This document shows, piece after piece, positions 33,041-44,500 of a stretch of DNA of 64,000 bases. Made by a program: the position numbers and the translations under genes. Below the pieces are notes generated by a model. The model had not been told where the DNA came from. It saw only the letters and a program-made list of their open reading frames with translations, and searched no databases. The stretch's first letter is position 1. Each line of letters starts with the position of its first letter. This DNA is from Rhodocollybia butyracea. Taxonomy: Eukaryota; Basidiomycota; Agaricomycetes; Agaricales; Omphalotaceae. The stretch covers positions 124,001-188,000 of the forward strand of contig JADNRY010000105.1 of NCBI GenBank assembly GCA_015501585.1. Reading direction: 5' to 3'.

Positions 33041-33048
33041 TCCTTGAT
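33041..33048. repeat. Right 8-bp target site duplication of KDZ element
   Basis: TCCTTGAT follows the right terminal repeat directly and matches 4718-4725 exactly. Confidence 0.85.
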
Positions 33049-33313
33049 GGAAATAACGCAAATACCCCCAAAGCTGGTGAATTCCCGCTGTAGAGCATGA
33101 TTGTAGCTGTTCTGAAGTCAGATAGTAATGAACTTCCTTTCTCATTGTGGACAACAACCATGACTCAATGGAAAGCTCCCGGCTTTTCATCCCTTGTTTC
33201 ACCCTGTGCATGCTTTTGAGTGAGATTTGTGAGATCTGTTCAGATATACATATACATATGGTCAAAATAACAACATAAACAACATTGAGACTAGACTCTG
33301 GAGTCCTTCCCAT
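33041..33313 (-). pseudogene. Target gene of the KDZ insertion, upstream part
   Basis: A minus-strand coding-like frame contains MKSRELSIESWLLSTMRKEV and ends ..WGYLRYFHQG exactly at the last base of the 8-bp target duplication (33041-33048). It then runs into the transposon end. Joining it to the left flank with one TSD copy continues the same frame for 24 more codons to a TAA at 4643-4645. A GT-AG intron is plausible near 33235-33275. I do not recognise the protein, and it may itself belong to an older repeat. It is disrupted by the 28-kb insertion. Confidence 0.5.
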
Positions 33314-33425
33314 TTGCTCTGTGAGTTTTTACTTACTACTAGACTGAGATGCCAAATTTTTGGTGGATTACTTAATGCTTGAGCTCTAATTAAGCTCACA
33401 GAACGACTGGCGTAATATGTGTGAG
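33314..33425. other. Short spacer between the KDZ target gene and the copia element
   Basis: Contains a possible intron of the minus-strand target gene (GT..CAG near 33320-33345) and the copia TSD GTGAG (33421-33425). Confidence 0.4.
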
Positions 33426-33713
33426 TGTTGGAGTATCACTTCGTACGCTCTATCGGGACAGTATTCCCCGCTTTGACATATCCTTTTTGATATACGCCGT
33501 GCTTACTGATAACTGTACAGTACCTACTATATCACGTTCGACGGCGTCTTCAAGCCACCTCAGTTGGTTTCCATTCAACTGAGGTGAGCTTGCTTGTATA
33601 CACTTTATACTTAGATCATTCACTAATAACCTCGTAGCGTAGTTGACTTCTACAGGTACATACTATCTAAATTTAGTTGGTTTCCATTCAACTGAGCGTA
33701 GTTGACTTCTACA
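33426..33713 (+). repeat. 5' LTR of copia element
   Basis: 288 bp, TGTTGGAGTATCACTTCG..GACTTCTACA. The unit AGTTGGTTTCCATTCAACTGA, a small hairpin, occurs twice, as does CGTAGTTGACTTCTACA. Identical to 38195-38482. Confidence 0.95.
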
Positions 33714-33780
33714 GATTATGAGACTCGAGCTCTGACTGAAAGGAAGAAAAAGAGAACAGCACCGAAAATATTCTACCAAA

Positions 33781-34242
33781 ATGTTGTTCGGAAACACGCT
33801 GAATATATCTAGACTCCCGGACAAGAGACAGCTCACCGGTGAAGAAAACTGGAGACCGTTCAAACGGGAAATCCTCCTAACTGTACAGTCGAGAGGACTA
33901 GCAGGCTATATTGATGGTACCATACCTAGGCCACAGCCAACTACATACCCAACGGCTATCTATCCACAGGTACATGCTACACCGTTGTACAGCCCAACAC
34001 CGTGCTACGAGGAATGGGAATCCCGTGACAGACTCGTCGCTGGGATGATCATCGCGAATGTCACCGACCCGGTTGGACTGGGGATCGACGAGACTAAGCG
34101 TGCCTCTGAAATTTGGCAACACCTCATCAAGCGCTTTGAAAAACGCGATGTCACCTTGCAGATACCGCTCTCCGTAACAAAAAATTCGACCCATCTGAAA
34201 CAACGATGGAAGACCACGAAAAGAAAATGCGTAACCTCCTGA
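33781..34242 (+). CDS. gag: Copia Gag, N-terminal part, frame-broken
   Basis: ATG at 33781 (AAAATGTTG context) opens a Gag-like frame with WRPFKREILLTVQSRGLAGY and ASEIWQHLIKRFEKRDVTL, the usual copia Gag core. After codon 126 (TTG at 34156-34158) the sense continues one frame back (ADTALRNKKFDP). The remaining 27 codons of this frame are out-of-frame tail. Agaricomycete copia elements usually have one gag-pol frame, so a lost base at 34158/34159 is the simplest reading. No classical slippery heptamer is present, so programmed frameshifting is less likely. Confidence 0.7.
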   Translation: MLFGNTLNISRLPDKRQLTGEENWRPFKREILLTVQSRGLAGYIDGTIPRPQPTTYPTAIYPQVHATPLYSPTPCYEEWESRDRLVAGMIIANVTDPVGLGIDETKRASEIWQHLIKRFEKRDVTLQIPLSVTKNSTHLKQRWKTTKRKCVTS

Positions 34243-37200
34243 AGAAGGTCAACGACCTTGGAGGGACAATCCCCGACGCACAATTCCGTCGCATTGTGAT
34301 CGCGTCAATGCCAACAGAGTGGACATTCTACGTGTTGAACATGCCAGGAACATCGAGCGCAGAAGCGTTCTCATACCTCCATACCATCTGGGTGCAGAAG
34401 GAGGGGGAGAGAAAAGACACGGAAAGGGATGCAAAACGAGTCAAAGCCCTCATGGCTGCGCACACGTCGACGAACACTCTGACAACCTCGACACCCCGAC
34501 CTGCTAGCCAACAACCCTTTACCTGCCACAACTGCGGTAGACCTGGACACATGGCGAGAAAATGCTGGTCCAAGGGCGGTGGCATGGAAGGAAAAGGACC
34601 AAAGCAGGGTCAACCCTATAAGGGAAAGAACGAGCCAAAAGCCAACGCTGCCGAGACCGACGACAAAGACGCCAATGAACCTATGGCAACATATGTGATG
34701 TCCGTAAAAGTTCCCAGCCACTTGAGTACATTCCCATCCGTCGTGAGTACTATGCCAAACGCTGATGCTGAGGGTAGACAAAACAATCCTGTTCTAGGGA
34801 ACTCAGCCCAGCGGGAGGTAGGAGGAAAGGACATAGATGTAGACGTACATAGATATCCCACCGTTGAAACTAAAGACTGCACTGCTTGCCATGGCAATAC
34901 ATCTCTGTATTCACCCTCAGTACCAGTGGTACAAATGTTCCTAGACTCGGGAGCATCAGAGCACTGTTGGGTGCAGAAATCCGACTTCACCAAGTACGCC
35001 GAGGTGGAGGGCAAAGCAGGTAGCAGCGCAATATCAGGCAAGGCGGGAAAATTCCAAATCATGGGCATCGGAACAGTGCAATTTGTGACACGCGTAGACG
35101 GGAATGAGCGGGTAATAAAACTCCAGGCAGTGAGACACACACCATCGTTCGGGCACAACCTGATATCGATACTGACCCTAGACCGCCGAGGTATGCGTGG
35201 CGAGTGGGGAAAAGGAGTCATGACGGTGAGGTCTCCAACTGGCGAGATAGCGATGCAGGGGTACGGCCGAGACAAAATGTATAAGGTGGAGGTCCTAGAA
35301 TCAGGCCCAACATTAGCAAACTACTCGAGATTGCGGGACAGACCAGTAGACATACTGACCTGGCACAGGAGGCTAGGCCATGTATCTATCCGCCGAATAC
35401 TCCGCATGGCTAACCGCAAGTTGGTCGACGGTCTGAACATATCCAACCGCGAAATACGAGGGATGTGCGAAGACTGCATCTACGGCAAAGCTACCAGACA
35501 CCCGTTTGATGAAGTGCTCACACACGAAACGGAGGTATTGGAGAGAGTGCATATTGACCTGTTCGGTCCAGCAAGAACGCAGACAAAAGGTGGAGCGAGC
35601 TACATGCTGCTGTGCACCAATGGGAAGTCATCATTCCGAGTACCATTCTACTTGTCCGATAAAAGGAAAGAGACGGGAGTAAAGAGGCTTCACCAGTACC
35701 ATACGATGGCGGAGAAGCAGACAGGGAAGAAGCTAAAAACCATCCGGATAGATGGCGGTAGAGAGCTCAACAATGGCCTGGGGGATGAATACTGCGCCGA
35801 GAACGGGATAGTTATTGAGAAAGTTCCACACGACTCATCAGCCACTAATGGAACAGCTGAGAGAGCGTTTCGAACAGTAATGGAGGGAACACGTACCATG
35901 ATTGAAGATGCTGGATTGGCATATTCCTTCTGGGGAGAGGCATCGTCAACATTTATCTACATCGATAACTTTGTCCCATCCGCACGCTACCCCGACTTGG
36001 TACCTATTGAGGCGTGGACGCAGAAACGCCAGGACATCGCACACCTGAGGCCGTTTGGCTGCGATTGCTGGGCAACTCTGCCGAGGAGGAGAACAGATGG
36101 CAAGCTGGGCAGACAGGCGGTAAAAGGCAAACTCCTGGGATATATGGGGAGACGGGGGTATAGAATATTGGTACCAGAGACAAAAACAATCGAGGAGTCG
36201 CATGACGTGACCTTTGAGGAGGGAGAACCGCACCATACCAGGCGGCCAAAATTGCCAGAAGATGGTGGTTCAGAGGAACAGCCAATCCAGAGCAACCCTG
36301 AGCCTATCAGACAGGCAGATAACTCCGCACCTAATGTACCGGCACAGATGCCCGACCCTATTCCACATAGAGATGACCCTGAAACGCGCGAAACGGACGC
36401 AGTACCAGACCCACCAGTAATGCCAATACCAGCAGATGAGCCCAGACGCAGCGCCCACGGACACATACCATCGCGCCGCTTCATGGAGAGCAAGGAGTAC
36501 AGCCAGCGGGAGGAGGATGCCCGAGAGGAAGGTGAAGCATGGACGTCGGCCCTAGCACTAGTCTCACAGATACCATATGGGTTCGCCGCCACATCGGGCG
36601 ATCTATGGGTCCCACAATCATACAATCAGGCAATGAAACGGCCAGACTTGTGGACAACCCCGATGGAAAAGGAGTACAACACGCTCCTTGAAAAGGGCTG
36701 CTGGGAACTCGTACCACTCCCACCGCATGCAAACCTGACAGGCGGAAGATGGACCTACGCGATTAAGTTCGATGCGGAAGGGAATCTACTGAAGCGGAAG
36801 GCCCGATACGTTGCGCAGGGGTACACCCAGATCCAGGGACAAGACTACGATAAAAGCTATGGTGGGGTGGCACGTATGGAATCTGTCCGACTGGTGCTGG
36901 CAATTATGGCGGTACTGAAACTATTGATCTTCCAAGTAGACTTCACGGCAGCATTCCTCAACAGTCCTATTGCACACAATGTTTACATGAAACAGCCGGA
37001 AGGCTTTATCAAACCAGGGACAGAGCACCTCGTGTGTAAATTGAAGAAATCGATATACGGGACGATGCAGGGAAGCCATGATTGGCAAAGGACACTTGCT
37101 GCGGGATACAAGGCTGATGGATATATAGCCTCCAGAGCAGACCTGTGTATACGGTATCGCCGGGATGGGGAAGAGTACACCATTACCAGCACATACGGCG

Positions 37201-38189
37201 ACGACGTCTGCGGCGGTTCCTCAACAATGGATGGTAGAGCGAGAGCAGTCGAGGATCTGGGAAAGCGGAGGGAGGCAAATGAGGTCTTGACCGAAGTCCT
37301 ACTCGGGATGACTATAAAACAGAACCCAGTAACAAAGGCGATCACCATATCTCAGAAGGCATACTTCCAACGTATGCTGGAACACTTCAACCTTGACAAT
37401 GTCAGACGGCGCAACACACCGCTACCGCCAAACATCAAACTGACCGAATCACCATCTCCGTTGCCAGAGGAAGAGCGCAAGTTCATGGAAGACAAACTGT
37501 ATAGGCCCTTTGTCGGGTCAGCCATGTGGGGTCAAGTGTGTACAAGGCCTGACATGGCTTTCGCAACTGGATTACTGGCACGTTACCAGCTCAACCCCGG
37601 ACGCCAGCACTGGGAATGCGTAGTGTGGATGGCGGGATACATCCTCACAGCACTCGACTACGACATTGTTTACAAATGCCTGACAGACAACATAGCAGTA
37701 CCGACAATGGCCCTGAAGCCATACGCGTATGTGGACTCTGACCACGGTGGATGCCGGGACACATACCGCTCGACATCCAGGTATGTTTTATTTATGGCGG
37801 GCTTGCCCGTATTGTGGAGTTCAAAGCGCCAAGCGACAGTAGCTTTATCAACAACGGAATCTGAATATATTGGGCTATCGAGGGCGACGCAGCAGGCGGT
37901 ATGGCTGACATCCTTCCTATCGGAGGTGGACCTCGGACAGAAGGGCGCCATCGAACTACTAGGGGACAACTTCGGGTCGATATGCCTCACGGAGGACTCG
38001 AAACAACACGCACTGGTAAAACACATCAAGATGCGACACCACTACATCAAGGAGAAAGTCGCCAGTGGAGAGGTTAAGGTGAAGAGGATCCGTTCAGGAG
38101 AGAACATCGCCGACTTGTTCACGAAGGCGTTGAACGGCACGATGCATGCAAAATTGGTTGCACAACTTCGACTAGATTATACGAAGTAG
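34160..38189 (+). CDS. pol: Copia Gag-Pol polyprotein, main frame
   Basis: An uninterrupted frame (first ATG 34206, 1327 codons from there) ends in TAG at 38187-38189. Numbering from that ATG: zinc knuckle CHNCGRPGHMARKC (107-120), protease LDSGAS (Asp247), and integrase zinc-binding start WHRRLGHVSIRRI near 385. Integrase core residues follow in HIDLFGP, IRIDGGREL and NGTAERA (about 450, 515, 550). Reverse transcriptase runs about 815-1060 with YGDDV (997-1001; copia enzymes more often have YVDD). RNase H lies near 1175-1290 (DSDHGGCRDTYRSTSR; TTESEYIGL). It encodes all steps of reverse transcription and integration. The frame is fused to the C-terminal half of Gag. Confidence 0.93.
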
Positions 38190-38194
38190 GGGGG
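38188..38194 (+). other. Polypurine tract of copia element
   Basis: AGGGGGG directly precedes the 3' LTR and overlaps the pol stop codon, as expected for the plus-strand primer. Confidence 0.8.
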
Positions 38195-38482
38195 TGTTGG
38201 AGTATCACTTCGTACGCTCTATCGGGACAGTATTCCCCGCTTTGACATATCCTTTTTGATATACGCCGTGCTTACTGATAACTGTACAGTACCTACTATA
38301 TCACGTTCGACGGCGTCTTCAAGCCACCTCAGTTGGTTTCCATTCAACTGAGGTGAGCTTGCTTGTATACACTTTATACTTAGATCATTCACTAATAACC
38401 TCGTAGCGTAGTTGACTTCTACAGGTACATACTATCTAAATTTAGTTGGTTTCCATTCAACTGAGCGTAGTTGACTTCTACA
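38195..38482 (+). repeat. 3' LTR of copia element
   Basis: 288 bp, identical by eye to the 5' LTR, followed by TSD GTGAG. Confidence 0.95.
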
Positions 38483-38602
38483 GTGAGAACATTGTTATTT
38501 TTGACAATGTACAACAAAAGCTCTCACTGGGGGCAAGGACTGGTGCACTTGATTTCCCACTGCCATTAACGCAGTTGGTAATGCCGTTCAATTGACAGAT
38601 TG

Positions 38603-39245
38603 TGTTATGATCATGCCACATTGGCATCTCTCGGATCATCGCTGGATCATCTCTACTATCATCCCGGCATCATTCCGATTACATTCCGTCTATTTCCGTC
38701 ATCTTATCTCTTTTCGTTATCTTCCTATCTTATCTCTTATCTTCATCCGATGTCGTACCGCCATTGGACCTTTCAGATTACTTTCTAATTGGTTCTTATT
38801 ATCTGTCAATTATATTCCCTTCCCGAACTATTGAGTATTATTGTCTTATGATTGTATTACTTACTTCGGTCTTCCATATACATTTCCGACTATTGTCTTC
38901 TACCAATCCGGAAGCCCCAGACTCCTAGTATATAAGTAGTACAACCTTGTACAGTAGTCCTCAGTTTAAATATCAACTTGGATAAACCAGACCTTCTGTC
39001 CAACTAAGTTCCACCTTGGTCTATCCTTCTTCCTTCTTACTTGCCGTCGGCCGTTACATCGGCCGAATCTATCTTTGTCTCTTGAACTTCATCTCAGGAC
39101 TATTCGGCGTGATGAGGGTCTAGCTAATAGCTATACCGCATGTCCCACTTCATCTTCAATCTCCGATATCGGTCCGAGACCTACTACATCAATTTATACC
39201 TTTCGGACACCGATCGGATACCTTCGGTCTTGCACAATCTTAACA
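38603..39245 (+). mobile_element. Solo LTR, 643 bp
   Basis: Begins TGTTATGATCATGCC and ends CAATCTTAACA, flanked by GATTG on both sides (38598-38602 and 39246-39250). TATATAAG at 38929-38936, followed by C/T-rich DNA, looks like a core promoter. No internal coding DNA remains. The type is probably Ty3/gypsy (inferred from TGTTATGA ends and length). Confidence 0.8.
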
Positions 39246-39250
39246 GATTG

Positions 39251-41515
39251 ACGTCATGCATGCACATGGTAGATCTGAATGTGCTCTCATCATCGTTCGA
39301 GAGTCAATGAGTCTTGTTATATTTAAACTGGATCAGAGTCTGGAAAAGGGTTAGACTTAGTATGTAGAACAATGATACTGGCAGTGGATAAGGCAAGCAA
39401 TCCAAGCAAGTAGCTAAGTTGCCAAGTTGCCATGTGCAAAGGCATCCAAATTGTTCATGTTCTGAACTTCTAAAGCATGGAAATATTGTCAGAGTAAAGT
39501 AAAGAAGTCGTTGAATAAGGTTAACTTCACTCCGGTCTAATAGCAAGATGCCCTAGCAAACGCACAGGGGAAAAATAACATCCTAAGCGAGTTTAAATAA
39601 ATCCAGCTATGGACAATATGCGGAATAATATACAGGAAAATATAAGATAAAAAAACACAATGAGCTCCACACCGGTGTGCACTCCGGGGGAGAATAAACA
39701 TCCAGTTTGGCAAGCAATACCGATTGCTCAGCTGACTCAATATCTCCAACAAATATAAGCTGAGAATAACTATAACCAGGCACAAAAAATGGCTATCATA
39801 AAATTACGAGTCCTGAATGTAATGAAGGCTTGTCCTTATGGCCAGTTTCGCATGGGAATTTTGTCCCAATTGGATTTGATCGCATCCAAATTAAGCATTT
39901 CGCCTTATTTGGGATGTCAAAGCGCCTGTCATGTGATTTATGAATCATCGGCCTTCAACGCTCAACAAGGACGCTTCTGACTGCACTTTTCAAAGCTCCC
40001 AGTTGCACGACACTTACTTTCTTTATTTGCGTCCTGCCGCTTACTGCAACCACATTTATAAGGAAATATAGTAAATTGTTAAGAAGTTAGTTGTTTGTTA
40101 GCGCCAGTCGCGCTTATTACAATCGTCTTATATATAGTTTAATCTAATCTGCCTATATCTTGTCAAGTGTTTCTTTTGATAGTTCTGGATGTAACGCTTA
40201 CTGTAAGTGGCAGAGTAGATTAATTTCTTTTAAGTCCAGGACTCGTACCTGCCACGTGCTTGGCGCGATGGCCCACACTCGCAAGTATAGATGTAGCCAA
40301 GAATACTTGCAGTCCTAGAGTGGCTATAGCTTGGGCTATGAGCTGAGGTTGAAGCAACTTCTACACAGAGGATATTAACAGAGAACTGTTTGCAAATAGA
40401 GGAGGGAGGGAGGGAGGGAGACCTCAGAGGGGCTGCTGGGACCTGAGGCCTGATTGGTGGGCCCATTGCAAGGCCACCAGTGGTGCACTTGCACCGGTAT
40501 GAAACCAGCGGATACAGAACATCTTGTGTCAGCTGTCTGTTTATTTTTGGATCCCATACAGTGTACCAGAGTCAAGAAAGATAATTCACTTTGTGTGCAT
40601 CTTGATTTCATACATGCACAAAATGGGAAAACACTTGTCAAAGAAACCTTGACAAAGGAACTTTGATGAACCATGAACTGGACCATTTATCATTCTGATT
40701 CATCAGTTTTTTTTGCAGTTCATTGAATTGGACCTTCAAACCCTAATTTTTTAAATTCATAACACCTAACAGCCCCCCTTGAACTGCCTTGAACTACTTG
40801 AACTTCAAAAAATTATAAAAGATAACAGTTTTTTGGGCTGGCTATGCCAGCATGAACTGAACTTGGTGGTCCATAATGCATCATTTTCTGGCTTAAACAT
40901 GTAATATTTGAACTTGGTGCATAACACGTAACATCCCATGAACTTATAGTCGTCAATGGTCATTATACAGTAATAGCCTCAGAAGCATACAGATACAAGC
41001 AATTCATATTGAAGTATATAACTACCTGTGAAACCTTATACAGTAAGTAATAGCTACATGTATATGCATAAGTATTAGTATCACAGGAGAATAAATATAC
41101 TAGGCTCACCCTCAGAAGCGTACAAATACAAGCAACTGAGGGCATAAGTACAATACAAGCAAAGGACACAAAACTGCCAAGTAATATCTAGGCACTCAGA
41201 TAATTGAAAGACAGAAGGATAAATAAAAAGAAAGCAAAAATGAAAGGCGCTCAGGCTGGATATACCTTATCCCATAATAAAACACATTCCATCTACATTA
41301 GATGCTAATGGTGGGGGGGGGACTCCTTGGCCATAATACCCCTTATGATAACCAAAGATTTTCAGAATGAAAACTTTAACATAAATACTATGACCTGACT
41401 ACTATCCTACCTGAATAAACTATGGAGAAGGCAAGAGATGTGAAAAGCATAAACAGAGGCAGACTGATAAGATGGCTGTGTAGTTCCTAAACTTGCAGAT
41501 GGCATGGAACCCATT
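39251..41515. other. Gene-poor stretch left of the NLR gene
   Basis: No gene is supported. A 63-codon frame starts at ATG 39789 without known domain. (GGGA)n at about 40401-40421 could form a G-quadruplex. The stretch 41020-41500 is the probable 3' region of the minus-strand receptor and contains a run of G at about 41313. Confidence 0.4.
40401..40421 (+). repeat. GGGA microsatellite, possible G-quadruplex
   Basis: GAGGGAGGGAGGGAGGGAG contains four G-triplets spaced by single A. Confidence 0.7.
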
Positions 41516-44500
41516 TTAATGAAAGACCTTACTATTGAAGCATTGATTCCATTCTTCACCATGAACAAAATTTTGGAGGTCAATTGAAACTGGATGCCCC
41601 CCAGAGATAAGAACTTCTGAGTGTGGAAACATTAGTCTCCGGCGATAATCTGGTGGGATCCACAGGAGAAGGGAAGAGTCTGAACCACAAAGCCATCCAT
41701 CAGAATTGATAGAGACCCCTTGGAAGGGAGAATGAGAGTGCATTTGATGATGTCCAGCATGCCATGGACAGAAAGATAAATGAAAAACATGTGAAGAAGG
41801 CATTTTCTTGTGAAGTGGTGAGGACAATGGTGCAGAAACAGCAGTTTCAAAATTCCAAATCCTCACTGTCTGATCATCAGAAGCTGATGCAATTTTCATT
41901 CCATCTGGAGAGAAAGCAACAGACCGCAGCAAATCTGAATGTCCCCAGAGGGTTTGACCCTCTGATTTATGAGTTTCTACGTTCCAAATCCTCACAGTCT
42001 GGTCATCAGAGCCTGAAACAATGTGTTTTCCATCTGGAGAAAAAGCAACAGCCTGAACAAAATTTGAATGTCCTTCAAAAGGTTGTCCCACTTGTTCACC
42101 ATTTTCTGCATCCCACATTATCAGAATTGTACTATAACCTGTGACAATTCTCTTTCCATCTGTAGAAAAGGCAACAGATAGAATAGAACCTGATTCTTCT
42201 TGGAATAGCAGCTTCTGCTCTTGTTCACCAGTTTCTGCATTCCAAATTATGACAGTCCAGTCGTAAGAGCCTGACACAATTCTCTTTCCATTGGGAGAAA
42301 TTGCAACAGACAAAACAGAAGTTGAATGTCCTTCAAGTAGGTGTTTCTCTTGATTACCTGCTTCTACATTCCAGATTCTCACTGTTTTATCATGGGAACC
42401 TGACACAACTGTCTTTCCATCAGGAGCAAAGACAACAGAACGAACTGAACTGAGATGTCCTTGAAGTGGCTGCCCCTCTTGTCTACCACTTGATGTATCC
42501 CAGATCCTGACTGTTTGGTCATTGGAGCCTGACACAACCCTGATTCCATCTGGAGAAAATGAAACTGACCGAACAGAGCTTAAATGTCCCCTAAATGGCT
42601 GCCCTATTTGCTCACCAGTTTCTGAATTCCATATTCTCACTGTTTGGTCATGAGAACCTGACACAACTCTCTTCCCATCTGGAGAAAAGGCAACAGAAAC
42701 AACAAGATTTGAATGTCCCTGGAGTGGTTGCACTTCTTTCTCAATAGTTTCTGCATTCCATATTCTCACTGTTTGGTCAAGAGAGGCTGACACAATTGCA
42801 TTTCCATCTGGGGAAAAGGCAACAGAACCAACAGAATTTGAATGTCCTTGAAGTGGTTCCCCCACCTGAATGCCAGTCTCTACATCCCAGACTCTAACTG
42901 TTTGGTCATCAGAACCTGACACAATTTTCTTTCCATGCGGAGAAAAGGCAACTGAGCGTACTGCAGAAAAATGTCCCTGGAGTGGCTGCCCCACTTGTTC
43001 ACCAGATTTTGCATCCCAAATTCTCACTGTTCGGTCATGAGAGCCTGAAACAATCCACTTTCCATCTGGTGAGAAAGAAACTGATTGCACAGGACTTAAA
43101 TGTCCCTCAAGTGGCTGCTTCTCTTGTTTACCAGTTTCTGTATTCCATATTCTCAGAGTTTTGTCATGAGAACCTGACACAATCATCTTACCATCTGGAG
43201 AAAAGGCAGCAGAACGTACAAAACTTGAATGTCCCTGTAAGGCCTGCCCTTTTTGTTTACCAGTTTTGGTACTCCAGATTCTCACAGTTCGGTCATCAGA
43301 ACTTGATACAATTGTCTTTCCATCTGGAGAAAAGGCAACATGCCAAACCCAACCTGAATGTCCTTTCAATGGTTGTCCATCTTGTTCACCAGTTGCTGCA
43401 TCCCAGATTCTCACTGTGTTGTCATGAGAGCCTGACACAATCTTTGTTCCATCTGAAGAAAATGCAACAGACAAAACCCAGTTTGAATGTCCCCGGAGTG
43501 GCTGCCTCTCTTCTTCCCCAGTTTCTGCATTCCAAATTCTCACTGTTTTGTCTTGTGAACCTGATACAATTCTCTTCCCTTCTGGTGAAAAGGCAACAGC
43601 CCAAACTCCTGCCATATGTCCTGTCAAAATTCTGTTTGAATTTCCCCACTGCCAGTGCATGTCATGACCACCACATATTTCAATTAGCTTTTGAAAGTTC
43701 CCCAAATATTTTTCATACATGAGTGAGTCTCTTGGAATAAAAGCCAGTGCAGAAAGATATAAATGTGGTGTACACTGCCTCAAGACCTTTCCAAATATGT
43801 GAACAAATTCTATTATTTCATGACAAAGTTCAGCCAACTTTGGTAAGCCGATAGAAAATGTATGCTGAAAGCAAGCATATTAGCATTTATCATGATTAAA
43901 AGAAACCAACATACCGTTGCAGATGATACCCAGGTTATTACGTTGGACATCAGCTTGGGAATCTCATTACTTTTGCTCAAGATGCTGAGCACCTCCATCC
44001 AGTACAAAAGTAGATCATTGTGACAAAAATTGCTCAGTAGAGAGATGTGTTCCGCATTGGTCAAAATAGACGTGAGGTGAGCACTCCAGTAGCTGCATGC
44101 ATATTGGAGTGCTGGTGAGATAGTTTCTGATATCATTTTGTCAAGGTTTTCCACTTGAGAGTTTAGTAGATATGAGCTTTTCAAGTTACACATATTAAAA
44201 TGGAGCCCTTCTGTCATTAGCTTGATACTACCCACTGCATTGATCTCATGGCCTTTATCCAGATTAACATAATATTCTTGGCTTCTACTTTCATCCAGCA
44301 GGAAATCACGGACTGATGTATGAACTGGCCGAACAGGGACATCTTTCTCACGTACACCTACTAGAAGCGCTCCAAGTGATTGAATCACATAGTCATCCCC
44401 TGCCTCTTCATCCTCTATATCCTTCTGTCGGAGAAATGCTAACTGCAGTGTCTCCAAGGCTGTTTGTGATAGTGGTTCATGTACTGCTAGAACCTGAGAC

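Larger units (their letters stand above)
33426..38482 (+). mobile_element. Complete Ty1/copia LTR retrotransposon
   Basis: A 5057-bp element has identical 288-bp LTRs, TSD GTGAG (33421-33425 and 38483-38487), a gag frame, a pol frame in copia order (protease, integrase, reverse transcriptase, RNase H) and a G-run polypurine tract. A primer-binding site was not recognised after the 5' LTR. Identical LTRs mean a very recent insertion. A one-base frame break lies in gag. Confidence 0.95.

Noticed and set aside
34616..36625. Minus-strand frames of about 210-220 codons inside the copia element
   Set aside because: They are antisense to a clear pol polyprotein and show no domain.
42982..43722. 246-codon plus-strand frame opposite the WD40 repeats
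   Set aside because: Mirror of the repetitive WD40 coding sequence; the opposite strand carries the recognisable protein.
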